A DNA stretch of 5,753 bases. Origin: Clostridiales bacterium UBA2432. Its GTDB lineage: Bacteria > Bacillota > Clostridia > Lachnospirales > Vallitaleaceae. The stretch is from NCBI GenBank assembly GCA_002342805.1, contig DDQW01000033.1, positions 1-5,753 on the forward strand, written 5' to 3'. Within the stretch, counting starts at the first letter, position 1, and every line of letters begins with the position of its first letter. Positions 1-5,600 of the stretch are shown in pieces. Both the position numbers and the translations under genes were made by a program. The notes beneath the pieces are model-generated. The model saw only the letters and a list, made by a program, of their open reading frames with translations. It made no database searches and was not told where the DNA came from.

Positions 1-2
1 CC

Positions 3-275
3 GTAATTTATTCTAACATCAGGAGTACAGTTGAACTATTTAGAAATAACCCGTTAGTATTTGCTACTATAAGTGTATCGCATTTATTAAGCTTAGCTAT
101 AGTGATAGTTGGGTTGATATATATATTCACTTCGAGAAGTAATAAAGATATGGCACTAGCTAATCAGGATGTTAGCATGTATACCCCTTCTCTTATAATA
201 AGGAATATAATATTTATGGTACTTCTAATGTCTTTATCAGTAATGGCGTTTTATTATGTACAAAGTAATTTCTAG
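3..275 (+). CDS. C-terminal part of a small membrane protein, 5' end outside the window
   Basis: The frame is open from the window edge to a TAG stop and gives 90 residues. Two hydrophobic stretches are visible, at about residues 18-42 and 65-86, separated by a polar stretch with SRSNKD and NQD. It is therefore the end of an integral membrane protein with at least two helices. No family was recognised and no metal-binding motif is evident. The stop lies 23 bp before the next start, so it probably shares an operon with the DUF2933-like and CsoR-like genes. The segment around LFRN (bases 25-47) recurs, split by 31 bp, in the decayed region at 3951-4004, which suggests that a paralogue was once present there. 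The reading frame is well supported; the function is unknown. Confidence 0.7.
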   Translation, partial: VIYSNIRSTVELFRNNPLVFATISVSHLLSLAIVIVGLIYIFTSRSNKDMALANQDVSMYTPSLIIRNIIFMVLLMSLSVMAFYYVQSNF

Positions 276-298
276 ATATTATAGAAAGTAGGTAAATC

Positions 299-538
299 AT
301 GGACAAAAAGAAATTAGTAAAGATTAAAATAGTGGAGAATGAAGAACATCAATTTGATGGAAATAGTCATCATAGTGGACATATGAAGTGGATGATGTTA
401 TTACATATACTTCCTATAGTTATCTTAATGCTCCTAAATTATTATGAAATCGAAGTTAATAATATTGGGCGATGGCTCATTTTTATGATTATGCCACTGT
501 CACATATTCCGATGATGTTGAAACATAAGAAATGTTGA
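299..538 (+). CDS. Small His/Met-rich two-helix membrane protein, DUF2933-like
   Basis: This 79-aa protein has a charged N-terminal tail with an HHSGH cluster (residues 24-28), a first helix at about 31-47 and a second at about 56-75. The second helix ends in the pattern P-L-S-H-I-P-M-M and is followed by a Lys/His/Cys tail ending in C79. Two short helices, with the second ending in a P-(L/M)-x-H-x-x-M-M pattern, recall the DUF2933 family. Those small membrane proteins are often found beside copper or heavy-metal genes. The family match is from memory. His 24, 25, 28, 36, 69, 76 and Met 72-73 could bind soft metals, which is inference. The start has an imperfect Shine-Dalgarno, AGTAGGT, 6 nt upstream. 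It sits between a membrane protein gene and the CsoR-like gene with gaps of 23 and 17 bp, which indicates one operon. Confidence 0.72.
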   Translation: MDKKKLVKIKIVENEEHQFDGNSHHSGHMKWMMLLHILPIVILMLLNYYEIEVNNIGRWLIFMIMPLSHIPMMLKHKKC

Positions 539-555
539 TGTGAAGGTGACCTATT

Positions 556-825
556 TTGAAATCAGACAATAAAAATGATATTGAAAATCGACTATATGCA
601 ATTAGTCTAGAGATTGACAGTATCATTAATATGGTTGAATCAGACTTTTCTGTTATAGAGCAAGTTACACAGATGAGTGAATTGCATTTGAAGTTACATG
701 ACATAAATAATTCACTGTTAAATGATTATATTAAGCATGTCCTATGGCAATGTCTAGAAAATGGTTGTGCCGATTTTACAGATGAAAACAGTAGAATTAT
801 GAAACTATTTTCACTAATGCTATAA
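556..825 (+). CDS. CsoR/RcnR (DUF156) family protein lacking the copper ligands
   Basis: This 89-aa protein follows the three-helix plan of the CsoR metal-sensing repressors: RLxxI (residues 12-16), an acidic turn at D30, V-T-Q-M-S (37-41) and L-L-N-D-Y-I-K-H (54-61). Those blocks align with family signatures of the type RLxRIEGQVRGI, DRYCIDxLTQIS and LxxDHLRHC. Copper sensors bind Cu(I) with Cys, His and Cys; in this alignment the three positions are V33, Y58 and V62. The IEGQVRG segment that contributes basic DNA-contacting residues reads ISLEIDS. C66 and C71 are present but out of register. The TTG start is chosen because AAGGTGA lies 6 nt upstream and the next in-frame ATG would remove the first helix. 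Its role is unknown: a sensor of another ligand, a partner subunit, or a decaying regulator. Family assignment is fairly sure; loss of Cu(I) sensing is inference from the residues. Confidence 0.8.
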   Translation: MKSDNKNDIENRLYAISLEIDSIINMVESDFSVIEQVTQMSELHLKLHDINNSLLNDYIKHVLWQCLENGCADFTDENSRIMKLFSLML

Positions 826-858
826 TATTTTTAGAGAGTGCAAATATTATAGCATTAG
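814..858. repeat. 17-bp perfect inverted repeat across the csoR-like stop codon
   Basis: The left arm CTAATGCTATAATATTT (814-830) is exactly complementary to the right arm AAATATTATAGCATTAG (842-858), with an 11-nt loop. The TAA stop of the CsoR-like gene lies inside the left arm. The stem is AT-rich and no T-run follows on either strand, so it is not a standard intrinsic terminator. It may be an RNA 3'-end stabiliser, a weak terminator or a protein-binding palindrome. Confidence 0.8.
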
Positions 859-940
859 GCTCAATTTCTGACTTTTCCAATACATTTCTTCTTATAGGTA
901 TCATATATAGTCGTAATAAAAACTGAATAAAATAATAATC

Positions 941-975
941 GTCGTAACATCTTAAATGATGTTATGGCATTTTTT
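941..975 (+). terminator. Intrinsic terminator ending the upstream operon
   Basis: In RNA, GUCGUAACAUC (941-951) pairs with GAUGUUAUGGC (958-968) over 11 bp including two G-U wobbles. The loop is 6 nt and the run ATTTTTT follows at 969-975. It lies about 115 bp after the CsoR-like gene and before the promoter-like site of the next gene. The ATG at 964 falls inside the stem, which argues against translation starting there. Confidence 0.75.
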
Positions 976-991
976 GAGCACTTTTCTTGTA

Positions 992-1029
992 GTCATATTT
1001 CTGCCATATTTAATTTACATAATTATAGT
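992..1029 (+). promoter_or_regulatory. Direct-repeat activator site (copy 1) with a -10-like element
   Basis: GTCATATTT (992-1000) is followed directly by CTGCCATATTT (1001-1011), placing two CATATTT half-sites 11 bp apart, one helical turn. This arrangement is typical of OmpR/PhoB-type response regulator sites and resembles the Pho box layout (CTGTCATA then CTGTCA). CTGCCA (1001-1006) sits 17 bp before TATAGT (1024-1029), so the second half-site would replace the -35 box as in class II activation. Transcription would start near 1036, just ahead of the ribosome binding site for the start at 1060. The same motif occurs at 3564 and 3839. The regulator is not encoded here; the assignment is inference. 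Confidence 0.55.
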
Positions 1030-1059
1030 ATCAGATTATATTGGAAAGCAGGAGATTTC

Positions 1060-3321
1060 ATGGAATTCAACATACAAAAAAACAATTCGCGTTTATTTCT
1101 TTTTTTATTATCATTTTCCTTATTCATTTACCAAATATTATTAACAAGATTCTTTTCGATTATCTTTTCGTATCATATGGTTTTTGTGGTTACTTCTGTC
1201 GCAGTCCTTGGTATGAGTATGGGAAGTATTATGGTTTACAAGTTGTATAATCGATTGAACAAAGAGTATATTTTTATTACTGGTGCTATAGCTCTAACAA
1301 TTTCTTACATGTCTGTAATCATCATTTTATATTCAGGAGTTACGGCAAATGGTTTGATTATAAATACAATAATTGTCGCAGTCCCTTTTATTATTGCGGG
1401 GTTTGTGTTTGGAACTGTATACCGCTTGTTAAGCGCAGACATAGGCGGACTTTATTTAAGTGATTTAGTAGGTGCTGGTATAGGTCTCTTAAGTAGTCTC
1501 TTCTTTCTTGAATTCTTAGGTATCTATAGAACAACTATCATAATGGTCACTATACCTATGCTTGTGATTACTAAAGAAGCGTTTGGTAAGAAGAAACTTG
1601 TCATTAGGAGTATAGGATCACTCATAATACTAATTCTGGTGAGTCTTAATTTTCTTCCAAATACTATTATTTCGCAAATAGAGAAAGATTTTGGTGGATT
1701 TTACAAAAGTAATCAATCCATCTATCAAAAAGCAAAAAATGGTAATATGACACCAAATGTACTTTTTACCTCTTGGAATGGATTCTCAAGGACTGATGTA
1801 ATTGAAATAGAAGAGAATAGTGAAGAGATGTATATTACAATTGATGCAGGTGCCAGTGCTCCTATGTACAGATTTGATGGCACTGAAGAGGACTTGATAA
1901 AATATAGAAAAGAAACAGGATATATGCCATTTTCCTTTGGTGATGTATCTAAAAGTCTTCTAATAGGTGTTGGAGGAGGAAGAGATGCCCTATATGCATT
2001 GGCAGGAGGGAGCAAGGATATTATTGCTCTTGATATTAATGCTTCAACAATTGATGCTGTTAAAGAGTTTGGTTATTATAATGGGAATTTATATGATAGG
2101 GATGAAATAACCACAGTTGTCGATGATGGTAGAGGGTATGTGGAAGAAAATGATGAGGTCTACGATCTTATATACCTTTCATTAGTTATGACAAACGCAT
2201 CACAAGGTGGTACTTATGCCTTATCTGAGGATTATATTTACACTGTTGAAGCTTTTGATAGTTATTTGGATCATTTGGAAGAAAATGGCAAGATAGGTTT
2301 TCTTGTACATGATCAAGATGATATGGCTAAGATTATTGGAATGGCCATCAAAACTTATGAGAACAGGGGTATAACAGTTGAACAGGCGTTGGATTATATA
2401 GCAGTTATATCGGATATTACTAAAATGGGGGAGAATAATTTTCACTTATCTCAACCGGTTATTGTCCTTAGTAAATCACCCTATGATGAAAAGGCGCTTG
2501 TATCAATGAACGAATTCGTCATATCTAATAATTTTGCAGCAATTCATATTCCTGGCATCGTTGAAACAACACCACTAAAAGATTTAAGGGATGGTTCCTT
2601 AAGTTTAGATGAGTATATTAATCACTTTCCTAAAAATATAAGTCCATCTACTGATGATAAACCATTTTTCTATAATTTTGAAGCAGGTGCACCTCAACTT
2701 CTAAGAACTTTACTAGCAGGGTTGATTGTTGTATGGCTACTTGTATTTTTCAAGCATCTACTTAATAAAAAGTTACGAAAGCCTATTTTGTTTTTTTCAG
2801 TCATAGGTATGGCTTTCATGATTATTGAAGTCAGTTCAATTCAGAGATATGTTCTATTCCTTGGACATCCAATGTATGCAATATCCATCGTTTTATCATC
2901 TCTTTTGATTGGTAGTGGTATAGGTAGTCTTATAAGTAGAAGTCATTTACTATTTAAACGTAGTTCAGTGAGGCGAATAAGCCTTCTGATTGTGTCTACT
3001 GGTATTACTGGTTTGCTGATGTATGATTATTATCTAAGCGCTCATATTGAATGGCCTATAATAAGTAAAGCTATAGTAGTCTTTCTAATAATTTTTATTC
3101 AAGGTTTTTTTATGGGAATGCTGTTTCCTAAGGGGGTTTCCATGATTTCTAATCTTAATCGACAAGAAGAAATACCTCTATACATTGGAGTCAATGGAAT
3201 AATGTCAGTGATGGGTTCAGTCGTGGCGGTGGTTCTTGCAATGACAATTGGTTTTGAACTGACTTTAGTGATTGGAATTACAATGTATGGGTCATTAATG
3301 TTCATGAGTGACTTTAGTTGA
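1060..3321 (+). CDS. Membrane-embedded spermidine-synthase-like protein
   Basis: This 753-aa protein has about six or seven N-terminal helices (residues 11-199), a soluble Rossmann-type domain (about 240-530) and about seven C-terminal helices (547-748). The soluble domain carries the SAM-binding loop G-V-G-G-G-R-D (303-309), the acidic end of strand 2 in A-L-D-I-N (D325), D-D-G-R-G-Y (355-360) and Y-A-L-S-E-D-Y-I-Y-T-V-E-A-F (386-399). This pattern is characteristic of large membrane proteins annotated as spermidine synthase. The catalytic DxxDP-like motif of true aminopropyltransferases is absent: the position reads L-S-L-V-M-T-N. Genuine spermidine synthesis is therefore doubtful, and the substrate is unknown. 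The C-terminal Q-R-Y-V-L-F-L-G-H-P segment is also typical of the family. The start is set by AGGAGA 6 nt upstream. An in-frame ATG at 964 lies inside a terminator and upstream of the promoter-like site. A 50-aa gene follows after 11 bp. Confidence 0.87.
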   Translation: MEFNIQKNNSRLFLFLLSFSLFIYQILLTRFFSIIFSYHMVFVVTSVAVLGMSMGSIMVYKLYNRLNKEYIFITGAIALTISYMSVIIILYSGVTANGLIINTIIVAVPFIIAGFVFGTVYRLLSADIGGLYLSDLVGAGIGLLSSLFFLEFLGIYRTTIIMVTIPMLVITKEAFGKKKLVIRSIGSLIILILVSLNFLPNTIISQIEKDFGGFYKSNQSIYQKAKNGNMTPNVLFTSWNGFSRTDVIEIEENSEEMYITIDAGASAPMYRFDGTEEDLIKYRKETGYMPFSFGDVSKSLLIGVGGGRDALYALAGGSKDIIALDINASTIDAVKEFGYYNGNLYDRDEITTVVDDGRGYVEENDEVYDLIYLSLVMTNASQGGTYALSEDYIYTVEAFDSYLDHLEENGKIGFLVHDQDDMAKIIGMAIKTYENRGITVEQALDYIAVISDITKMGENNFHLSQPVIVLSKSPYDEKALVSMNEFVISNNFAAIHIPGIVETTPLKDLRDGSLSLDEYINHFPKNISPSTDDKPFFYNFEAGAPQLLRTLLAGLIVVWLLVFFKHLLNKKLRKPILFFSVIGMAFMIIEVSSIQRYVLFLGHPMYAISIVLSSLLIGSGIGSLISRSHLLFKRSSVRRISLLIVSTGITGLLMYDYYLSAHIEWPIISKAIVVFLIIFIQGFFMGMLFPKGVSMISNLNRQEEIPLYIGVNGIMSVMGSVVAVVLAMTIGFELTLVIGITMYGSLMFMSDFS

Positions 3322-3332
3322 AAAGGCTACAT

Positions 3333-3485
3333 ATGAGGCGAATAAAGTATAGAGCAACTCTATTATTTCTAGTATTTTCTTTAAGCCTTAGCTATCTTTC
3401 ATATAAAATCATGTTTATTAGCTTCGACGATAATTTACATTATGAGGCCTTAACATTGAAGCAACCGGATAGCATGAAGACATAA
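3333..3485 (+). CDS. Small single-helix membrane or exported protein, 50 aa
   Basis: The ATG is preceded by AAAAGG about 6 nt upstream and begins 11 bp after the stop of the spermidine-synthase-like gene, so translation is probably coupled. The product starts with basic residues (MRRIKYR), then a hydrophobic segment at about 8-30 (ATLLFLVFSLSLSYLSYKI), then a polar tail with FDDN and KQPDS. This suggests an N-in membrane anchor with a short outer tail, or an uncleaved signal peptide. No Cys follows the helix, so it is not a lipoprotein. It is not a recognised family, and it could also be a truncated remnant of a longer exported protein. The terminator 18 bp after its stop supports it as the last gene of the transcript. 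Confidence 0.5.
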   Translation: MRRIKYRATLLFLVFSLSLSYLSYKIMFISFDDNLHYEALTLKQPDSMKT

Positions 3486-3502
3486 TATATTATTGCTTAT
3501 TT

Positions 3503-3534
3503 AAAGAACTGTATTGGGATGAAACAGTTCTTTT
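3503..3534 (+). terminator. Intrinsic terminator after the spermidine-synthase-like unit
   Basis: AAAGAACTGT (3503-3512) pairs perfectly with ACAGTTCTTT (3524-3533) across an 11-nt loop, giving a 10-bp stem that ends in a short TTTT run (3531-3534). It lies 18 bp after the stop of the 50-aa gene. The U-tract is short, so termination may be partial. Confidence 0.6.
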
Positions 3535-3563
3535 ACAGAGGTTAACGTTTCTGTTGTTAATGA

Positions 3564-3583
3564 GTCATAATTCTGCCACAATT
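3564..3583 (+). promoter_or_regulatory. Direct-repeat activator site (copy 2) before the HMA pseudogene
   Basis: GTCATAATT (3564-3572) followed by CTGCCACAATT (3573-3583) matches copy 1 at 17 of 20 positions and keeps the 11-bp spacing of half-sites. It lies 30 bp after a terminator and 49 bp before the ATG of the HMA relic, the expected place for its promoter. A weak -10-like TATCAA lies at 3594-3599 with 15-bp spacing from CTGCCA, so the promoter may have decayed. Confidence 0.5.
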
Positions 3584-3632
3584 AGATGAAAAATATCAAG
3601 TTAAGTTTTTTATAGGTGGTATAAATATTGTT

Positions 3633-3835
3633 ATGGAGAGCATTTAAATTGAAGAAAAGTCTTATCATCGTTGCTTATCGAGAGTATCAGAAATGTTGTA
3701 TTCACTTCCAGAGGTTAAAGGATTTGTGGTTAGTTTGGAAAATTTGTTGATAGTAATTGAATATAATGACTAATTGTTACTTTAGACGAGATAGAAAGCA
3801 GACTCATTCAAAATAGTTGGTGTAAAGTGGTATAG
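3633..3835 (+). pseudogene. Decayed HMA-domain metallochaperone (CopZ-like)
   Basis: Reading from the ATG at 3633 gives MESI, a TAA stop as codon 5, then IEEKSYHRC and a stretch containing RVSEML, SLPEVKG and VSLENLL, ending VIEYND at a second TAA (3771). One frame over, from 3776, the reading continues VTLDEIESRLIQ and NSWCKVV to TAG at 3833. Joined, these follow the CopZ/HMA plan of about 67 residues: beta1, the GMxCxxC loop, R-V-x-x-x-L, L-x-G-V, V-S-L-E, V-x-Y-D, then L-x-E-I and a K-V end. Damage is threefold: an internal stop, a frameshift near 3771-3775, and GMxCxxC reading E-K-S-Y-H-R-C, so the first metal-binding Cys is Tyr. AGGTGG lies about 13 nt before the ATG. The family call is from the pattern alone. 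The protein once probably delivered Cu(I) or another soft metal in the cytosol. Confidence 0.72.
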
Positions 3836-3838
3836 CTA

Positions 3839-3858
3839 GTCATATTTCCGCCATAATT
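3839..3858 (+). promoter_or_regulatory. Direct-repeat activator site (copy 3)
   Basis: GTCATATTT (3839-3847) followed by CCGCCATAATT (3848-3858) matches copy 1 at 18 of 20 positions, with half-sites again 11 bp apart. Candidate -10 elements downstream are TAGAAT (3865-3870) and TATGTA (3874-3879), but neither has standard spacing. It lies just after the HMA relic, ahead of the remnant gene and the CCAHH membrane protein operon, and no other promoter for that operon was noticed. Confidence 0.5.
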
Positions 3859-3914
3859 CACAACTAGAATAGGTATGTAAGGTAACGAATAAGCAATGCT
3901 AAAGGAAGTGTACA

Positions 3915-4156
3915 ATGAATAAGAACGGAAGGGTAATAAAGTTGATAATGGTACAGTTGATATAGATCATTCATTCATCTGCATGTGGTGGACTATTTAG
4001 AAATTCAAGAGAATGATTAATATTCTTAGGGGCAGGACATGTATCGTTTGTAATAGCTTTTTACAATGTATAACTTTTGGATATATAACACTGGCATCAA
4101 GCATGGAATCTATATTACAAAAAAATATTTCGAAAATCAAAGGAGAAATAGGATAG
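3915..4156 (+). pseudogene. Remnant of a small membrane protein gene
   Basis: A good ribosome binding site (AAAGGAAG) precedes ATG 3915, but the frame stops after 16 codons (MNKNGRVIKLIMVQLI). The same frame resumes with GGLFRNSRE, a stop, then LIFLGAGHVSFVIAFYNV. In another frame ITFGYITLASSMESI and a Lys-rich end run to a TAG at 4154, directly touching the next gene's ATG. Joined, this resembles one small membrane protein broken by stops and a frameshift. Two sequence blocks, GTACAGTTGA and ACTATTTAGAAAT, are contiguous in the partial gene at 25-47 but here are separated by 31 bp, and GTATCG follows in both. I infer a decayed paralogue of that gene. Alternatively a 47-codon frame from ATG 4013, with C-I-V-C, could be a real small protein, though its ribosome binding site is weak. 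Confidence 0.45.
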
Positions 4157-5200
4157 ATGAAAAGTTTTAAGGTAGATAGTGATAGAGTTTCAAAGAAAGA
4201 TCGTTTGAATCCCTTATTAATTGGAGCATTGGGTGTTTTTGCCATGCTGGGTTTTTATATTGCAGTACTAACTTTTTTTGAAAATCTAGAGTATGCCATT
4301 TCTCAATTTACTAGGCTTTGGTACTATATGCTTCCATTATTACTTGGGTTTGGAATACAGTTGACGCTTCATCAATACATTAAAAATTATGCACGTGGTT
4401 ACAGAAATATCACTAAACGACAAACGGTCATTGGTGGTTCAACATCCGCAAGTTCTATGGTTCTTTGTTGCGCACATCATTTTATAGAAGTTTTACCTCT
4501 AATAGGACTCACAGCCTTGACAAGCTTTCTTGTTCAATATCAAGAACAATTTCTTACCTTAGGTCTTGCAGTTAGTATGTTTTCAATATTTAGGATTCTT
4601 TCTATAATTTCGAAGAATGGATTGTATGATGAAGCAAGTAAATTACGATATATAAGAAGGCTTCCTTTTGGGGCAATATATAGTTTAATAGGGATATTGG
4701 CAATTGTGGTTACACTTATAAAGATGGTACCCATTGGATTGGTGGTCCAGACAGATGATGGTTTAAATTCACCTGTAGAAGAAACAATAAACTATGAGGA
4801 CATGGAAGCACAAGCAGAAGCAGAAGTTACAACAATAAAAATTGTCTCAAAATCGACGGTTGGGTTTGAACAAGAAGGTGTAACTTATGATGTAACATTT
4901 CTTCCCTTAGAGAGTAAAGGAGAGAATTGGATATTTGAGGTAATACTAAATACGCATTTTGTTGATTTGAGTCAGCTTGATTTATCTCAAAGATTAACCT
5001 TTAAAGGTGCATTAATACTGAAAGGAGAAGGTGATGGAATTGTGGTAAAAAGAGAGGGATCAGGTCATCATGTATCAGATTATATTCTTGTTCCTAAAAC
5101 AATTACAGAAGCCGAGACCATAACTTCATCTACAACAGAAATTGAATTGGTTTTCAGTATGGATAATGGCAGTGAAAGCCTAAAATGGACACTACAATAA
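4157..5200 (+). CDS. Five-helix membrane protein with CCAHH motif and external beta-rich domain
   Basis: This 347-aa protein has helices at about residues 18-40, 55-73, 96-125, 131-151 and 172-196. An Ala/Glu-rich linker (209-223) then leads to a C-terminal domain (about 225-347) of alternating strands with little helix. The third membrane region contains S-S-M-V-L-C-C-A-H-H (99-108) followed by E-V-L-P-L-I-G-L, a recurrent signature in uncharacterised membrane proteins near metal genes. The outer domain has L-N-T-H-F-V-D-L (H267) and G-S-G-H-H (H304, H305), patterns I associate with the same uncharacterised group. C104, C105, H107 and H108 together with the outer His residues could form a relay for copper or another soft metal, which is inference. 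With five helices the tail would lie on the other side from the N-terminus, probably outside. AGGAGA lies about 10 nt before the ATG. The NusG-II gene follows after 10 bp. Confidence 0.78.
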   Translation: MKSFKVDSDRVSKKDRLNPLLIGALGVFAMLGFYIAVLTFFENLEYAISQFTRLWYYMLPLLLGFGIQLTLHQYIKNYARGYRNITKRQTVIGGSTSASSMVLCCAHHFIEVLPLIGLTALTSFLVQYQEQFLTLGLAVSMFSIFRILSIISKNGLYDEASKLRYIRRLPFGAIYSLIGILAIVVTLIKMVPIGLVVQTDDGLNSPVEETINYEDMEAQAEAEVTTIKIVSKSTVGFEQEGVTYDVTFLPLESKGENWIFEVILNTHFVDLSQLDLSQRLTFKGALILKGEGDGIVVKREGSGHHVSDYILVPKTITEAETITSSTTEIELVFSMDNGSESLKWTLQ

Positions 5201-5210
5201 GGTGATATAT

Positions 5211-5600
5211 ATGAGTGTTACAAAAGCGGACATTACAATAATTGTAATAACATTGCTATCAGCAGTAGTCATATACTATATGGTAACTGTTAGGGATGTG
5301 ACAAACAATGAGGCTAAGACTTTGAGTTTAATGATTGATGGTATAGAACATAACTATGATTTGAAGAATGTAGATGATGTTATTGAATTTGAATTTAGTA
5401 AAGGGGTGGGTCGTCTATTGATAGATGGTACATCGGTAAAGATGGAAAAAATGCCTGTTACAATATGTCCTAATCAAATATGTTCAAAAACTGGCTGGAT
5501 TAGTAATCCAGGAGCATCTATTGTCTGTTTGCCAAATAGGCTATCAGTTGTATTGATAGGAGAGGGTTATGTAGAGAAGGTAGATGCCGTTACGTGGTGA
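5211..5600 (+). CDS. NusG domain II (NusG_II) protein with N-terminal membrane anchor
   Basis: The protein is 129 aa from ATG 5211. A GTG at 5202 is in frame but lies inside the Shine-Dalgarno AAGGTGA (5199-5205), so ATG 5211 is preferred. Residues 7-25 form one membrane helix, and the rest is a small beta-rich domain. It carries C-P-N-Q-I-C-S-K-T-G-W-I (86-97) and N-P-G-A-S-I-V-C-L-P-N-R (99-110), the hallmark of free-standing NusG_II (PF07009) proteins, with cysteines at 86, 91 and 106. These extracytoplasmic domains are common in Clostridia, often near membrane or redox genes, and their function is not established. The three Cys might bind metal or form a disulfide. The start lies 10 bp after the CCAHH protein's stop, so the two are cotranscribed and may act together outside the cell membrane. 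Confidence 0.88.
   Translation: MSVTKADITIIVITLLSAVVIYYMVTVRDVTNNEAKTLSLMIDGIEHNYDLKNVDDVIEFEFSKGVGRLLIDGTSVKMEKMPVTICPNQICSKTGWISNPGASIVCLPNRLSVVLIGEGYVEKVDAVTW

Noticed and set aside
1014..1042. TTTACA - 17 bp - TATATT as a sigma-A promoter
   Set aside because: The boxes and spacing are good, but transcription would begin at about 1049, within the ribosome binding site. The CTGCCA/TATAGT pair gives a usable leader.
956..1144. Short hydrophobic frame beginning MMLWHF upstream of the large membrane protein
   Set aside because: It starts inside the terminator stem, runs over the promoter-like site and overlaps the well-supported gene in another frame, with no ribosome binding site.
1725..2445. 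Minus-strand open frames inside the large membrane protein gene
   Set aside because: They are shadows of a clearly coding + strand frame and have no ribosome binding sites or family features.
3942..3963. Direct repeat GTTGATA spaced 15 bp apart
   Set aside because: It is short, single and in AT-rich decayed sequence; there is no sign of an array or origin iterons.
3997..4245. Minus-strand 82-codon frame over the remnant region and the start of the CCAHH gene
   Set aside because: It overlaps the start of a well-supported gene, lacks a convincing ribosome binding site and shows no recognisable motif.
5202..5210. GTG start for the NusG-II gene
   Set aside because: The GTG is part of the AAGGTGA Shine-Dalgarno serving ATG 5211.
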